Assembly: GCA_027005175.1 (NCBI GenBank)
Contig: JALTMC010000048.1
Coordinates: forward strand, 1 to 28,083
Length of the DNA stretch: 28,083 nt
Origin: Myxococcales bacterium
GTDB lineage: Bacteria; Myxococcota_C; UBA6777
Reading direction: 5' to 3'
The position numbers and the translations under genes are program-made. Each line of letters begins with the position of its first letter. The stretch's first letter is position 1. The notes under the pieces are model-generated. The model searched no databases. It saw only the letters and a list, made by a program, of their open reading frames with translations, and was not told the origin of the DNA. Positions 15,700 to 23,400 of the stretch are shown here, in pieces.

Positions 15700-15728
15700 T
15701 TGTCACCACTCCTCACAACGACTATATT
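15700..15728 (+). promoter_or_regulatory. Sigma-70-like promoter of the GtrA-family gene
   Basis: TTGTCA (15700-15705), a 17-base spacer and TATATT (15723-15728); each hexamer is one base from consensus. Transcription would start near 15735, about 35 bases before the ATG at 15770. Confidence 0.65.
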
Positions 15729-15769
15729 CCCTGCGTCGTATTGTTTTCCTCTTGTGTGTGGTGGTATTA

Positions 15770-16456
15770 ATGTCTTCTTCGTCTATGTCTCCCTCTATTT
15801 CCAAGCCTTCTGCTGCTCCTGAGCTTACAGCTGTAACAGAACATCCCTCTTTGCTAGACCCGCAGGATAACATTCTGGTGAATACGAAATCTCGAAAATA
15901 TTCCGAACCTTCCGATGACGCAGTAGAAGCCATATCGACAGAACCCACTTTTCAAGAAAAAGTTCACAGCCTATTTCAGACGCTGGGCTTGCCTACCTGG
16001 ATCACACAACTCTTTCTGTTTGGCTTGATCGGAGCGAGCGGCATCTTTGTTGATCTTGCTGTGGTTGTTCTCTGTCGCGAAGGACTTGGCCTCGCTGTCG
16101 ATATCGGGATCTATCCTGCTTTTCTGGTCGCTGTTACATGGAACTTCGAACTCAATCGACGTATCACATTCGATAGCCGCAACGTCAACTGGCTCTACTC
16201 TTATGTCATGTTCTTTCTCGCTTGTACCCTTGGCTTGGCGGTTCGTGTTGTTTTTATCAAATCAGCAAAAAGTATCGGCTTCGACGATAGCTTCCTTCGC
16301 CTCGGGACCTGGGAGATCCCTTACCTTCGACTCTCCTATATCGCCTATGTTGGCGGCATTATCATCGCCTATGTAATCAACTTTCTCGGAAGCAAATTTG
16401 TAGCATTCCGAACAAAAGAAGCCTCTACCACTTCAGTCGAAAGTCAGGGACTCTAG
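15770..16456 (+). CDS. GtrA-family four-helix membrane protein
   Basis: GtrA-like proteins are small inner-membrane proteins implicated in flipping polyprenyl-phosphate-linked sugars. Of the 228 residues, about 75 form a Ser/Pro-rich, hydrophilic N-terminal extension, long for a family that is usually near 130 residues. The rest shows four membrane helices and the family pattern: FLFGLIGASGIFVDLAVVV, then VTWNFELNRRITF, then a fourth helix ending IIIAYVINFLGSKFVAF. ATG 15770 was chosen over TTG 15752 because a GGTGG site lies just upstream and the longer form adds only a hydrophobic stub. The gene has its own promoter. No GtrB-type glycosyltransferase is nearby, but two GT-C enzymes upstream could use the flipped lipid-linked sugar; that link is inference. 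Confidence 0.88.
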   Translation: MSSSSMSPSISKPSAAPELTAVTEHPSLLDPQDNILVNTKSRKYSEPSDDAVEAISTEPTFQEKVHSLFQTLGLPTWITQLFLFGLIGASGIFVDLAVVVLCREGLGLAVDIGIYPAFLVAVTWNFELNRRITFDSRNVNWLYSYVMFFLACTLGLAVRVVFIKSAKSIGFDDSFLRLGTWEIPYLRLSYIAYVGGIIIAYVINFLGSKFVAFRTKEASTTSVESQGL

Positions 16457-16465
16457 GATCGACAA

Positions 16466-16552
16466 CCCAGCAAGATTGACATGCAATCCCAACAAGATTG
16501 ATATGCAATCCCAACAAGATTGATATGCAATCCCAACAAGATTGATATGTAG
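16466..16552. repeat. 22-bp tandem repeat, four copies, each with internal dyad
   Basis: Four consecutive units of exactly 22 bp; the CAAGATTGA core starts at 16472, 16494, 16516 and 16538. Each of the first three units contains GATTG-N5-CAATC, a 5-bp inverted repeat (loop ATATG, or ACATG in the first copy). The last unit diverges after the core. The array lies just after the GtrA-family stop codon. Confidence 0.9.
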
Positions 16553-16693
16553 ATCATCCGAGATACGACAGAGTTGGCGGGCCAATCAACAAGATGGTAA
16601 CGTTGTTGGAGCAACGATACGATAGAAGGAAAAGAAAAGTCGATGGATATCGATGACGTTGAACTTAAAGTGGGCGTGCAACCCCGTTCTTTT

Positions 16694-16723
16694 AGGGGCG
16701 GATTCGTGCCCCTCTTGCTTTTT
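16694..16723 (+). terminator. Probable rho-independent terminator between convergent genes
   Basis: AGGGGC-N8-GCCCCT (16694-16713) is followed by CTTGC and five T residues (16719-16723) on the plus strand. It would end transcripts coming from the GtrA-family gene. On the minus strand the stem is followed by AAAAG, so it does not serve the convergent gene. A second inverted repeat, CGTTG-N6-CAACG (16601-16616), lies upstream. Confidence 0.5.
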
Positions 16724-16752
16724 CCTATGCTGTACTAGCGCTCGAACGGTTG

Positions 16753-17646
16753 TTAGAGGTTGTAGGAGATACCGGCGGAGATGGCAGCACCTTTGGCTGA
16801 AGATTGGGCCCACAGCATCGGGTCAAATGACGCTTCAAAGGCCAGCCCTTTGTAGAGGGGGATATACAATCCAACACCGAGGCTGACGTTGCCTTTGGTC
16901 ACTTCGTTTGCGCCGAGAGGTATGATTCCTACAAGGCTAACGGTAAGAAGGCTGTTTTTCCAAAACTTCCATCCAAGTTGTAGATGAAAGACAAAGTTGT
17001 CTAAAAAAGAGACAGGTGTTCCAGGGATATTCATCTGAAACTTTGGGCTTCCACTCCCTACATATGTTTCTGTACGAAAGCGATATCCGATCTCTCCGTA
17101 AAGATAGACAGGAAGTTTGGGCAAAGCACCACCGGCAGACAGCCAGAGGGTCATATCGATCTGTCCATCACCGAGAGAGGGAAAGTTGGCAGCCTGACTT
17201 TTCACTTGACGTTCCAAATAACCTGAATCATACATGGGGATTTTAACGTTGAGACGAGCCGCCATAGGAAAGCCTAGAGCTTTCTGGAGGGGAGGGGGAG
17301 TCCATTGTATGCCAACAGTGGCGTCGGAAGGTCCGTTCAGTCGGTAAAAAGAGCCATCTGTTTTGTAGGTGATTTGACCATAGCTATAGGCCAGTGAGCC
17401 TTGAAGTTGTAGACCATAAAACAGTCCAATTTCTGTATAGAAGGATGTCTGGGTTCCAAAGAAGTCGGCTCCATCTCGGACCACTTGTTTTTCATCAACA
17501 AACTGTTTGGCAAGAAAGAACCCCTGTCCGACTTTCACATAAAAGTGTCCAGTCCCTTTACTCCATGGACCAGCATGCACAGTCGAAGCGAGCAGTCCCC
17601 CCAACAACAGGCCAAGCAAGAGCCCTAGGTGTGTTTTCTTCTTCAT
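16753..17646 (-). CDS. Predicted outer-membrane beta-barrel protein
   Basis: 297 residues with a classical Sec signal peptide (MKKKTHLGLLLGLLLGG, cleavage after VHA near residue 24). The mature protein is made of alternating amphipathic strands rich in aromatic and glycine residues: FYVKVGQGFF, FYTEIGLFYGLQLQGSLAYSY, VYLYGEIGYRFRTETYV, FHLQLGWKFW, and a final AISAGISYNL. This is the pattern of an outer-membrane barrel of about 12-14 strands with an aromatic-containing final strand. I cannot name a specific family. ATG 17646 was chosen because AGGTGG lies just upstream and a signal peptide begins there; the open frame extends further upstream without merit. It starts 11 bp after the MopE-DM13 gene, implying co-transcription and perhaps joint function at the outer membrane. 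Confidence 0.8.
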   Translation of the reverse strand: MKKKTHLGLLLGLLLGGLLASTVHAGPWSKGTGHFYVKVGQGFFLAKQFVDEKQVVRDGADFFGTQTSFYTEIGLFYGLQLQGSLAYSYGQITYKTDGSFYRLNGPSDATVGIQWTPPPLQKALGFPMAARLNVKIPMYDSGYLERQVKSQAANFPSLGDGQIDMTLWLSAGGALPKLPVYLYGEIGYRFRTETYVGSGSPKFQMNIPGTPVSFLDNFVFHLQLGWKFWKNSLLTVSLVGIIPLGANEVTKGNVSLGVGLYIPLYKGLAFEASFDPMLWAQSSAKGAAISAGISYNL

Positions 17647-17657
17647 GAGACCACCTG

Positions 17658-19121
17658 CTATTTGAGCGTTGCAAATCCAAAGAGAACACCAAAGGTCTTG
17701 CACCATACAATTACTGATTTGAAATTGGCGGCACTCTGGCCTGTGGGGACGCTGTAGGTTTGCATCCCTTTGTTGTTTTTGATGCTACCCAAATCGATAA
17801 AGTTGGCTGGTTTCTCTACGACTTTGCCTTGAGCATCATTGACGAGATAGATACGGAGTCCTGGTCCTGAGTCTGTGGAAAAATTGGGCTTAAAAACAAC
17901 ACGCTCTCCACTTGCGCCTTTGAGCACCTCCACATCACCGGAAACGGTGTATTTGGAACCGACAAAGGTCCCCCTACGAAAGACCTTTTCAGGAGGGGTA
18001 CGACACTGTCCGTTGCCACAGACTTGGCCCCCGACACACAAAGTTGTACCATCATCGATCTTGCCATTGCAGTCATTATCTTTTCTGTCACAGCGCTCTT
18101 TGCTGGGGGTCACTTGCCCTTTGCAGTCGCTGTATCTCCCTGCAATACACTCTCGCATACCCGAGCGACATGGCCCTTGTCCATTGGTAGGGGCGGGACC
18201 CGTATAACATACTTTTTGTATCGGCTTTCCATCCGGTCGATCATCGATTTGACCGTTGCAGTCGTCATCTTTTCCATTGCAAGTTTCCGCCTGGGGCTTA
18301 ACTTCCCCCTGACAGCTCTGCCAAACCCCATTGCTATCGCAAGTCTGGGTGCCTTTTTTACAGCTACCCTTGGTGCTCACACCACAAGGCTGGGTTTGGT
18401 TGGGCTGGCAGGCACAACCCTCATCCGTTTGACCATCACAGTTGTCGTCTTTTCCGTTGCACTCTTCCTTGTTGGCAGGCAGCCGTTCACCTTTGCAGCG
18501 GGACCACTTTCCCTGTTGACAGATCTGTGTACCCTCTTTGCAAAGGCCCTTACACTGGTAGGAACCGCCGGATAAGAGACAACCCACCTTTCCACCATAA
18601 CAAGAGCGCGACTGACCTTCTTGGCAATCGCAGCCTTCATCAATATCACCGTCACAGTCATTGTCCAAACCATCGCAGTGAGTGTTGGTTTCCTCTGCGA
18701 CATATGCTTTATTCTGGGCCTGATAATCCTTGGGTCCACACGATGGCATACCAGCAGAGCCACCGCATTTCTTTTTGGCTCCAGCGCATACACCTTTCTG
18801 CAACTTGCATGACGGAACCTTCATCAGGTCGTCGGACTTTCCGTTGCAGTCGTCATCTTTGCCATTGCAAGTCTCATCAGTGGGAACCACCATACCTGTG
18901 CAGGCAGTCCATAAACCATCATCAGTGCAAGTTCGTGATCCCTTTTTGCACAACCCAACCCCTGCTGTGTTGTCTGGTCCTGCATAACAAGCCTCGGTTG
19001 TTCCAGGCTTGCATTCAAGGTAGGAGTAGGCTGTTCCACAGCTACCCCCTGAAGGTCCTGTTAAAAAAAGAAACATCCCGGCTGCCAAGAGTCCATAAAG
19101 AAACCTCTCTCGATACCACAT
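17658..19121 (-). CDS. Secreted MopE-repeat protein with C-terminal DM13 domain
   Basis: 487 residues with an N-terminal export signal (hydrophobic 8-20) and a Cys after GPSGGS that may be lipidated. Five putative metal-binding motifs of the MopE type follow (CNGKDDDCNGKSDD, CDGLDNDCDGDIDE, CNGKDDNCDGQTDE, CNGKDDDCNGQIDD, CDRKDNDCNGKIDD), separated by Cys-rich units of the CxKGxxxCxxxGxWxxCxG type. The last 107 residues (about 381-487) form a DM13 domain: FRRGTFVGSKYTVSGD, then FIDLGSIKNNKGMQTY, then VIVWCKTFGVLFG with its conserved Cys. DM13 domains are proposed to be redox-active extracellular modules. ATG 19121 is preferred to the adjacent ATG 19124 because GGGAGG ends only one base before the latter. 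It is followed closely by a beta-barrel gene. Metal identity and any electron-transfer role are unproven. Confidence 0.88.
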   Translation of the reverse strand: MWYRERFLYGLLAAGMFLFLTGPSGGSCGTAYSYLECKPGTTEACYAGPDNTAGVGLCKKGSRTCTDDGLWTACTGMVVPTDETCNGKDDDCNGKSDDLMKVPSCKLQKGVCAGAKKKCGGSAGMPSCGPKDYQAQNKAYVAEETNTHCDGLDNDCDGDIDEGCDCQEGQSRSCYGGKVGCLLSGGSYQCKGLCKEGTQICQQGKWSRCKGERLPANKEECNGKDDNCDGQTDEGCACQPNQTQPCGVSTKGSCKKGTQTCDSNGVWQSCQGEVKPQAETCNGKDDDCNGQIDDRPDGKPIQKVCYTGPAPTNGQGPCRSGMRECIAGRYSDCKGQVTPSKERCDRKDNDCNGKIDDGTTLCVGGQVCGNGQCRTPPEKVFRRGTFVGSKYTVSGDVEVLKGASGERVVFKPNFSTDSGPGLRIYLVNDAQGKVVEKPANFIDLGSIKNNKGMQTYSVPTGQSAANFKSVIVWCKTFGVLFGFATLK

Positions 19122-19231
19122 CATACCTCCCTATCTGTCATTCTGCTTAAAGACGATACTCTCATACTATAAGAAGATATGATAGTGCTTCAGGATAGTT
19201 ACAAAAAGAAGGCTGTAGAACAAAGAAGATG

Positions 19232-20080
19232 CTAGCGGGTGCGGCAGTAGTAGTCTTTGAAGTCGCAGATCAAAGAGGCAGAGCAGTCGGCGTGAGACTT
19301 ACAGGCCGTTACGCAAGTTTTAGAGACGGCATTGCATTGGAGGGCACCTGTTTTGCTGCAGTCTTCATTTTTGGTACAGGGTTTCACGCAGAGTTTGGTT
19401 TGTGTGTCACACTTCTCATTGTTCGTTGCATTGCAGTCTTTGTCCTGGGTACAGGAGGCTGCGGGTTTGGGTTCGCAGCGTTGGGTTTGTGGGCTACAGA
19501 CGTCACCTTGAGGACACTCACTGCTGAGTTGACAACGTTGAGCACTGCTTGGGATACAGGCTCTCTTGGTATTGTGACACAACTCATTTGTTCGGCAATC
19601 TGTAACGGTCTTGCAGACCTTGGGTTTGTTGTCATCCCGGATCTTGGAGCAAGATTTGGCGTCTGTGTCACAATCCGCATCAGGAGGACAATCCTTGTTG
19701 GACGCGCATAAGATATCTTTGGATGCCAGGCAAACAGAGTCTCTACACCATTCTCCTTTGGCACAGTTATCATTTGTCTGACAAGTTGTGGAGCATTTAT
19801 TTTTGGAGCAAGCGCGGGCAGCCGGACAATCTTGATCCGTCTGACAGGTCGTTGTTGGCTCGCAAACCCCTTTCTTGCAGACCGAGCCCCGTTCACAGTC
19901 ACCATCGGTTTGGCAGGCAGCACTCATCGCTTTACAAACACCACCGGTGCACTGTGTGTTGGGGGTAATACAGTCACTGTTATTCTTACAATCAACGGGA
20001 GGTGGAACAGGACGAGCAGCACATGCGTACAACACAACGCTACACAACAACAACGAACCCAACCGAAACACGATCTTCAT
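19232..20080 (-). CDS. Lipoprotein with ten cysteine-rich repeat units
   Basis: 282 residues. The signal peptide ends in a clean lipobox LYAC (C20 lipidated). Ten units of the type CxxDxDCxxGxxCxxGxC fill the mature protein (for example CQTDGDCERGSVCKKGVC), with second-cysteine contexts NSDC, DGDC, DQDC, NDNC, NKDC, VTDC, SSEC, DKDC, NEDC and HADC. Such disulfide-rich modules occur in secreted proteins of Myxococcota and similar bacteria and resemble Dickkopf-like cysteine patterns; no catalytic role is known. ATG 20080 has AAGAGG ten bases upstream. It has its own promoter at 20237-20265, facing that of the large MopE lipoprotein. It lies about 110 bp upstream of the MopE-DM13 gene on the same strand, so read-through is possible. 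Confidence 0.85.
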   Translation of the reverse strand: MKIVFRLGSLLLCSVVLYACAARPVPPPVDCKNNSDCITPNTQCTGGVCKAMSAACQTDGDCERGSVCKKGVCEPTTTCQTDQDCPAARACSKNKCSTTCQTNDNCAKGEWCRDSVCLASKDILCASNKDCPPDADCDTDAKSCSKIRDDNKPKVCKTVTDCRTNELCHNTKRACIPSSAQRCQLSSECPQGDVCSPQTQRCEPKPAASCTQDKDCNATNNEKCDTQTKLCVKPCTKNEDCSKTGALQCNAVSKTCVTACKSHADCSASLICDFKDYYCRTR

Positions 20081-20236
20081 CAGAAAAAAAACCTCTTATG
20101 TTATGGGCGTGGAAACCCCTTCCAGAATTTACAGGACGAAGGCCGGATTGGGTAGGGGAGTTGGCCGCAACATCCTTTTCTTTCTTCACACCCAACGGAT
20201 AGGGCTGGAAGCAAAGCCTGGAACTTCTTCAGGCGG

Positions 20237-20265
20237 TTTATACTCTTAGTTAAGTGTGAATACAA
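20237..20265 (-). promoter_or_regulatory. Sigma-70-like promoter of the cysteine-rich lipoprotein gene
   Basis: On the minus strand, TTGTAT (20260-20265), a 17-base spacer and TATAAA (20237-20242). Transcription would start near 20230, about 150 bases before the ATG. Confidence 0.6.
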
Positions 20266-20267
20266 GA

Positions 20268-20290
20268 ACATCATATCGCAAGCGTGATGT
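20268..20290. promoter_or_regulatory. Inverted repeat between divergent promoters (candidate shared operator)
   Basis: ACATCA-N11-TGATGT is a perfect 6-bp inverted repeat. It lies exactly between the minus-strand -35 box (20260-20265) and the plus-strand -35 box (20294-20299), two to three bases from each. This is a typical place for an activator or dual regulator. Confidence 0.45.
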
Positions 20291-20293
20291 GAA

Positions 20294-20322
20294 TTGATTA
20301 ATACTCTCCAATTTCATAGAAT
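20294..20322 (+). promoter_or_regulatory. Sigma-70-like promoter of the large MopE-repeat lipoprotein gene
   Basis: TTGATT (20294-20299), a 17-base spacer and TAGAAT (20317-20322). Transcription would start near 20329, about 83 bases before ATG 20412. Confidence 0.6.
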
Positions 20323-20411
20323 CATCTCGCAAGCCAGAACCCGCTGATTGAAATCAGAGGAGGCGGTACGATCCTTTAGTGTATTTTGGGTCCAGGTAGG
20401 GAATCAATTTG

Positions 20412-23400
20412 ATGCATAATGAAACGTTTGTGAGTGCTTTGTGTGTTGGAACTCCGACTGTGATAACGCGCTGGCTGACTGTTGGTTTGAGTCTCCTCAC
20501 CCTCAGTCTGCTAACAGGTGCTTGTGGTGGAGAGAATCCATGGACCATCAGCCCTCCCTCTGATCGCAGTTGTGATATCTACAAACAGTTGCGAGACAAC
20601 ACAAAATATACACAAGCCTCTGCCTACGATGATCCGGAAAAGAGCAAAGAATACAGCCGGGATCCGAAGCTTCGTTCCCCCTACAAAGACCTTATGGCCA
20701 AAGGCCGAGAGCTCGCCTGCCTCACCTTGTTTCGAGTGAATGTTGGTGATAAGCCCACTGTCTTTCAAATGGCCGCTGTGGCTTTGACTGACCAAGGGGA
20801 GATCAAATCACTCGACCCGCAAACCAAAAAATACGATGGGCCTATTCGTTGGAAACTATCCCCAGTCCAGCTCAAAGGAGTGAGTCTTAAGTTGGGCTTG
20901 TTTGTCTTGCACCCAGGCCAACTGGGCGGCAAAGACCACACACAATATTGTAGGGATCTCTTTCTCAGAAACCCACAGTGCTTTCCCGACAACAAAAACC
21001 AAAAGAGTGATTGCTGGTTCTGGATGAGGTTCAAACCAAAGCTCCCCAAAGATACGCCTTTCTCGCTTGAAGGAAATCAGGGCTCCTGCACGATCTGTTC
21101 GCGGGAGATATGCGGGAACAACGTTGACGATGACTGTGACGGACAAACCGATGAAGGTTGTGGTGAGAGTGACTGTCATCACGAGGGCAGCACCATACCC
21201 TGCTACAAGGGACCCAAACAAACGCAGGGAGTGGGTCTTTGCAAAGAAGGCGTACGGACCTGTCGCAAAACCGTCAACTCCGACAACAAACAAGTGCTGC
21301 AATGGAGTCGTTGTGAGAAACAAGGGCTTCCCCAACAAGAGGTCTGCAATGGTATCGATGATAATTGTGATGGCCAAACCGATGAAGGGCTCAAAGACTG
21401 CTGTATCGTAGGGGAAGTCAGGGCTTGTTATTCAGGAGATCCCAAACAGGCAGGACAAGGGATCTGTGAGAGGGGTGTCGAGCAATGCGCCTACGATGAC
21501 AAGAGCAAAGGAGGCAAATGGTCTTCCTGTGGAGGAGACACCAAGCCTCTCAAAGAAGTATGTGATGGCAAAGACAACGACTGCAACGGCAAGATCGATG
21601 ATGGCCTACCTACCAAAGATTGCCAAACCAAGCAACCCGGTGAGTGTGCAGCCGGTCAGGAAACTTGTCGTAATGGCATCGTAGAATGTCGTCCGAAGAA
21701 GCCACCCCAACAAGAACTCTGCAACCTGAAGGATGATGACTGCGATGGCCTGATCGATGAATTGTTCCAAGAGCGTGGGCAGCCCTGCAAAGTTCCTGGT
21801 GCTCAAGGTCCTTGTGCAAAGGGTATCAAACTGTCTTGCAAGCTTGGTCAGGTGACCTGCCAAGCACTCTATCAGGTCAACAGTGTCGAGATCTGCAATG
21901 ATGGTATCGACAACGACTGCAATGGCAAAACGGATCAAGAAGACAGTGCCTGTGACTGCAAGGCTGGCGAGAAGCGCAAATGTTATCCTGGCTCTGCACA
22001 AACCCGTGGCAAAGGCAACTGCAAAGACGGAGAGCAGATCTGTCAGCTTTCAGGCAAGTGGGGTACCTGCATCGGTGCCATTGAACCAAAAACAGAAGTC
22101 TGTGATGGCAAAGATAACAACTGCGATGGCAATGTGGATGAGACCTTTCCTGCAAAAGGACAACTTTGTTTTATCGTCACAGGAGGTGCCCAAGGCCCCT
22201 GCACTTACGGTCGCCTTGACTCTTGTGGTTCATCTCCCAACTTCAAGCCGGTTTGCAAAGCGGTGTACAAAGCAAAGGCTGCTGAGGTCTGTAACAACGG
22301 CATTGACGACGACTGCGATGGAGTTATCGATAACTCACCACCGTGTGATTGTCGCAACAAGGCGTCAAACACACAACCTTGCTCCAAGATGCCTCCCTCT
22401 CTTTGGAACAAAGGGATCTGCAAGGCAGGAACCCAGACCTGTAATTTTAACGGCGTTTGGAGTGGCTGCTTGGGGGAAGCACCGGCTGCGATCGAAACTT
22501 GTGACGGCAAAGACAACGATTGCAATGGCAAGATCGACGAGGCTGATCCCAAGCTCAATGTTGCCTGTCAGGTCCAAAGTAAAAATGGTGAATGCAAAAA
22601 AGGCACAAACAAGTGCCGGAGTGGCAAGCTGGTTTGTGTTGCTACCATCATCGTTCCTCCACAGAGTGATCCATGTGATGGCAAAGACAACGATTGCAAT
22701 GGTAAGATCGACGACAGCGATCCAGCGACAGGAAAAGTTTGTGGAGACCCCACTCGAAAAGGAGAGTGTTCCCGAGGCAAGCTGGCTTGCGTGAAGGGAC
22801 AGTGGACCTGTCCCGCGACACAAACATCACAGAAAGAGACATGCAACGGTAAAGACGATGACTGCAATGGAGTCATCGATGACAATCTCACAGCCCCCTC
22901 ATGCAAGAGCAGTCGTCAAGGAGTCTGTGCTCAGGCCACGAAGTTGTGTGGTGGGACCCAAGGCTGGCTGGAGTGTCAGCCCGGTGATTTTTTCCGTATC
23001 AGCACCTTGTACCAAGAAAAAGAGACTCTGTGTGACGGAAAAGACAACGACTGTGATGGACAGGTGGATACGGACAGTCAGGGCAAACCTCTAACCCGTC
23101 CTTGTTATGCCGACAGCAACGGAAAAGCAGGACCCGCTGTCACACGGAAGGTTGGGCCCTGTAAAGAGGGTCAATCCACCTGTAGCAAAGGCCAGTGGGG
23201 AGGGTGTAGCAATGCCATCTTGCCCACAGTCATTCAGTGCAACGATGACGATAAAAACTGCAATGGCAAGCCTGACAAAGAAGAGCCAGAGTGTCGATGT
23301 GCCGACAAGCTCGCACAGGGGGAGTTGGTGATCCGCACCTGGGGCACAGGCAAGGATGGCTCACTTCTGATCAAAAACCGTCTTATTCTCGATAGCATTG

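Larger units (their letters stand above)
20081..20411. other. Divergent regulatory region between two repeat lipoprotein genes
   Basis: This 331-bp gap holds facing promoters (20237-20265 minus, 20294-20322 plus) and a palindrome between them. The minus leader is about 150 bases. The plus leader is about 80 bases and contains CTGAT-TGAA-ATCAG (20344-20357), a perfect 5-bp stem with a tetraloop. I see no gene in it. Confidence 0.6.

Noticed and set aside
15770-16456. Complete gtrABC serotype-conversion cassette
   Set aside because: Only the GtrA-family protein is present. No GtrB-type glycosyltransferase, no att site and no integrase.
16466-16552. Possible CRISPR array
   Set aside because: The 22-bp units are directly adjacent with no unique spacers, and there are no cas genes.
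22365-22823. Long antisense frames inside the MopE-repeat genes (also 21883-22794 in another frame)
   Set aside because: They are by-products of the repetitive codon pattern of the MopE motifs, which keeps alternative frames open.
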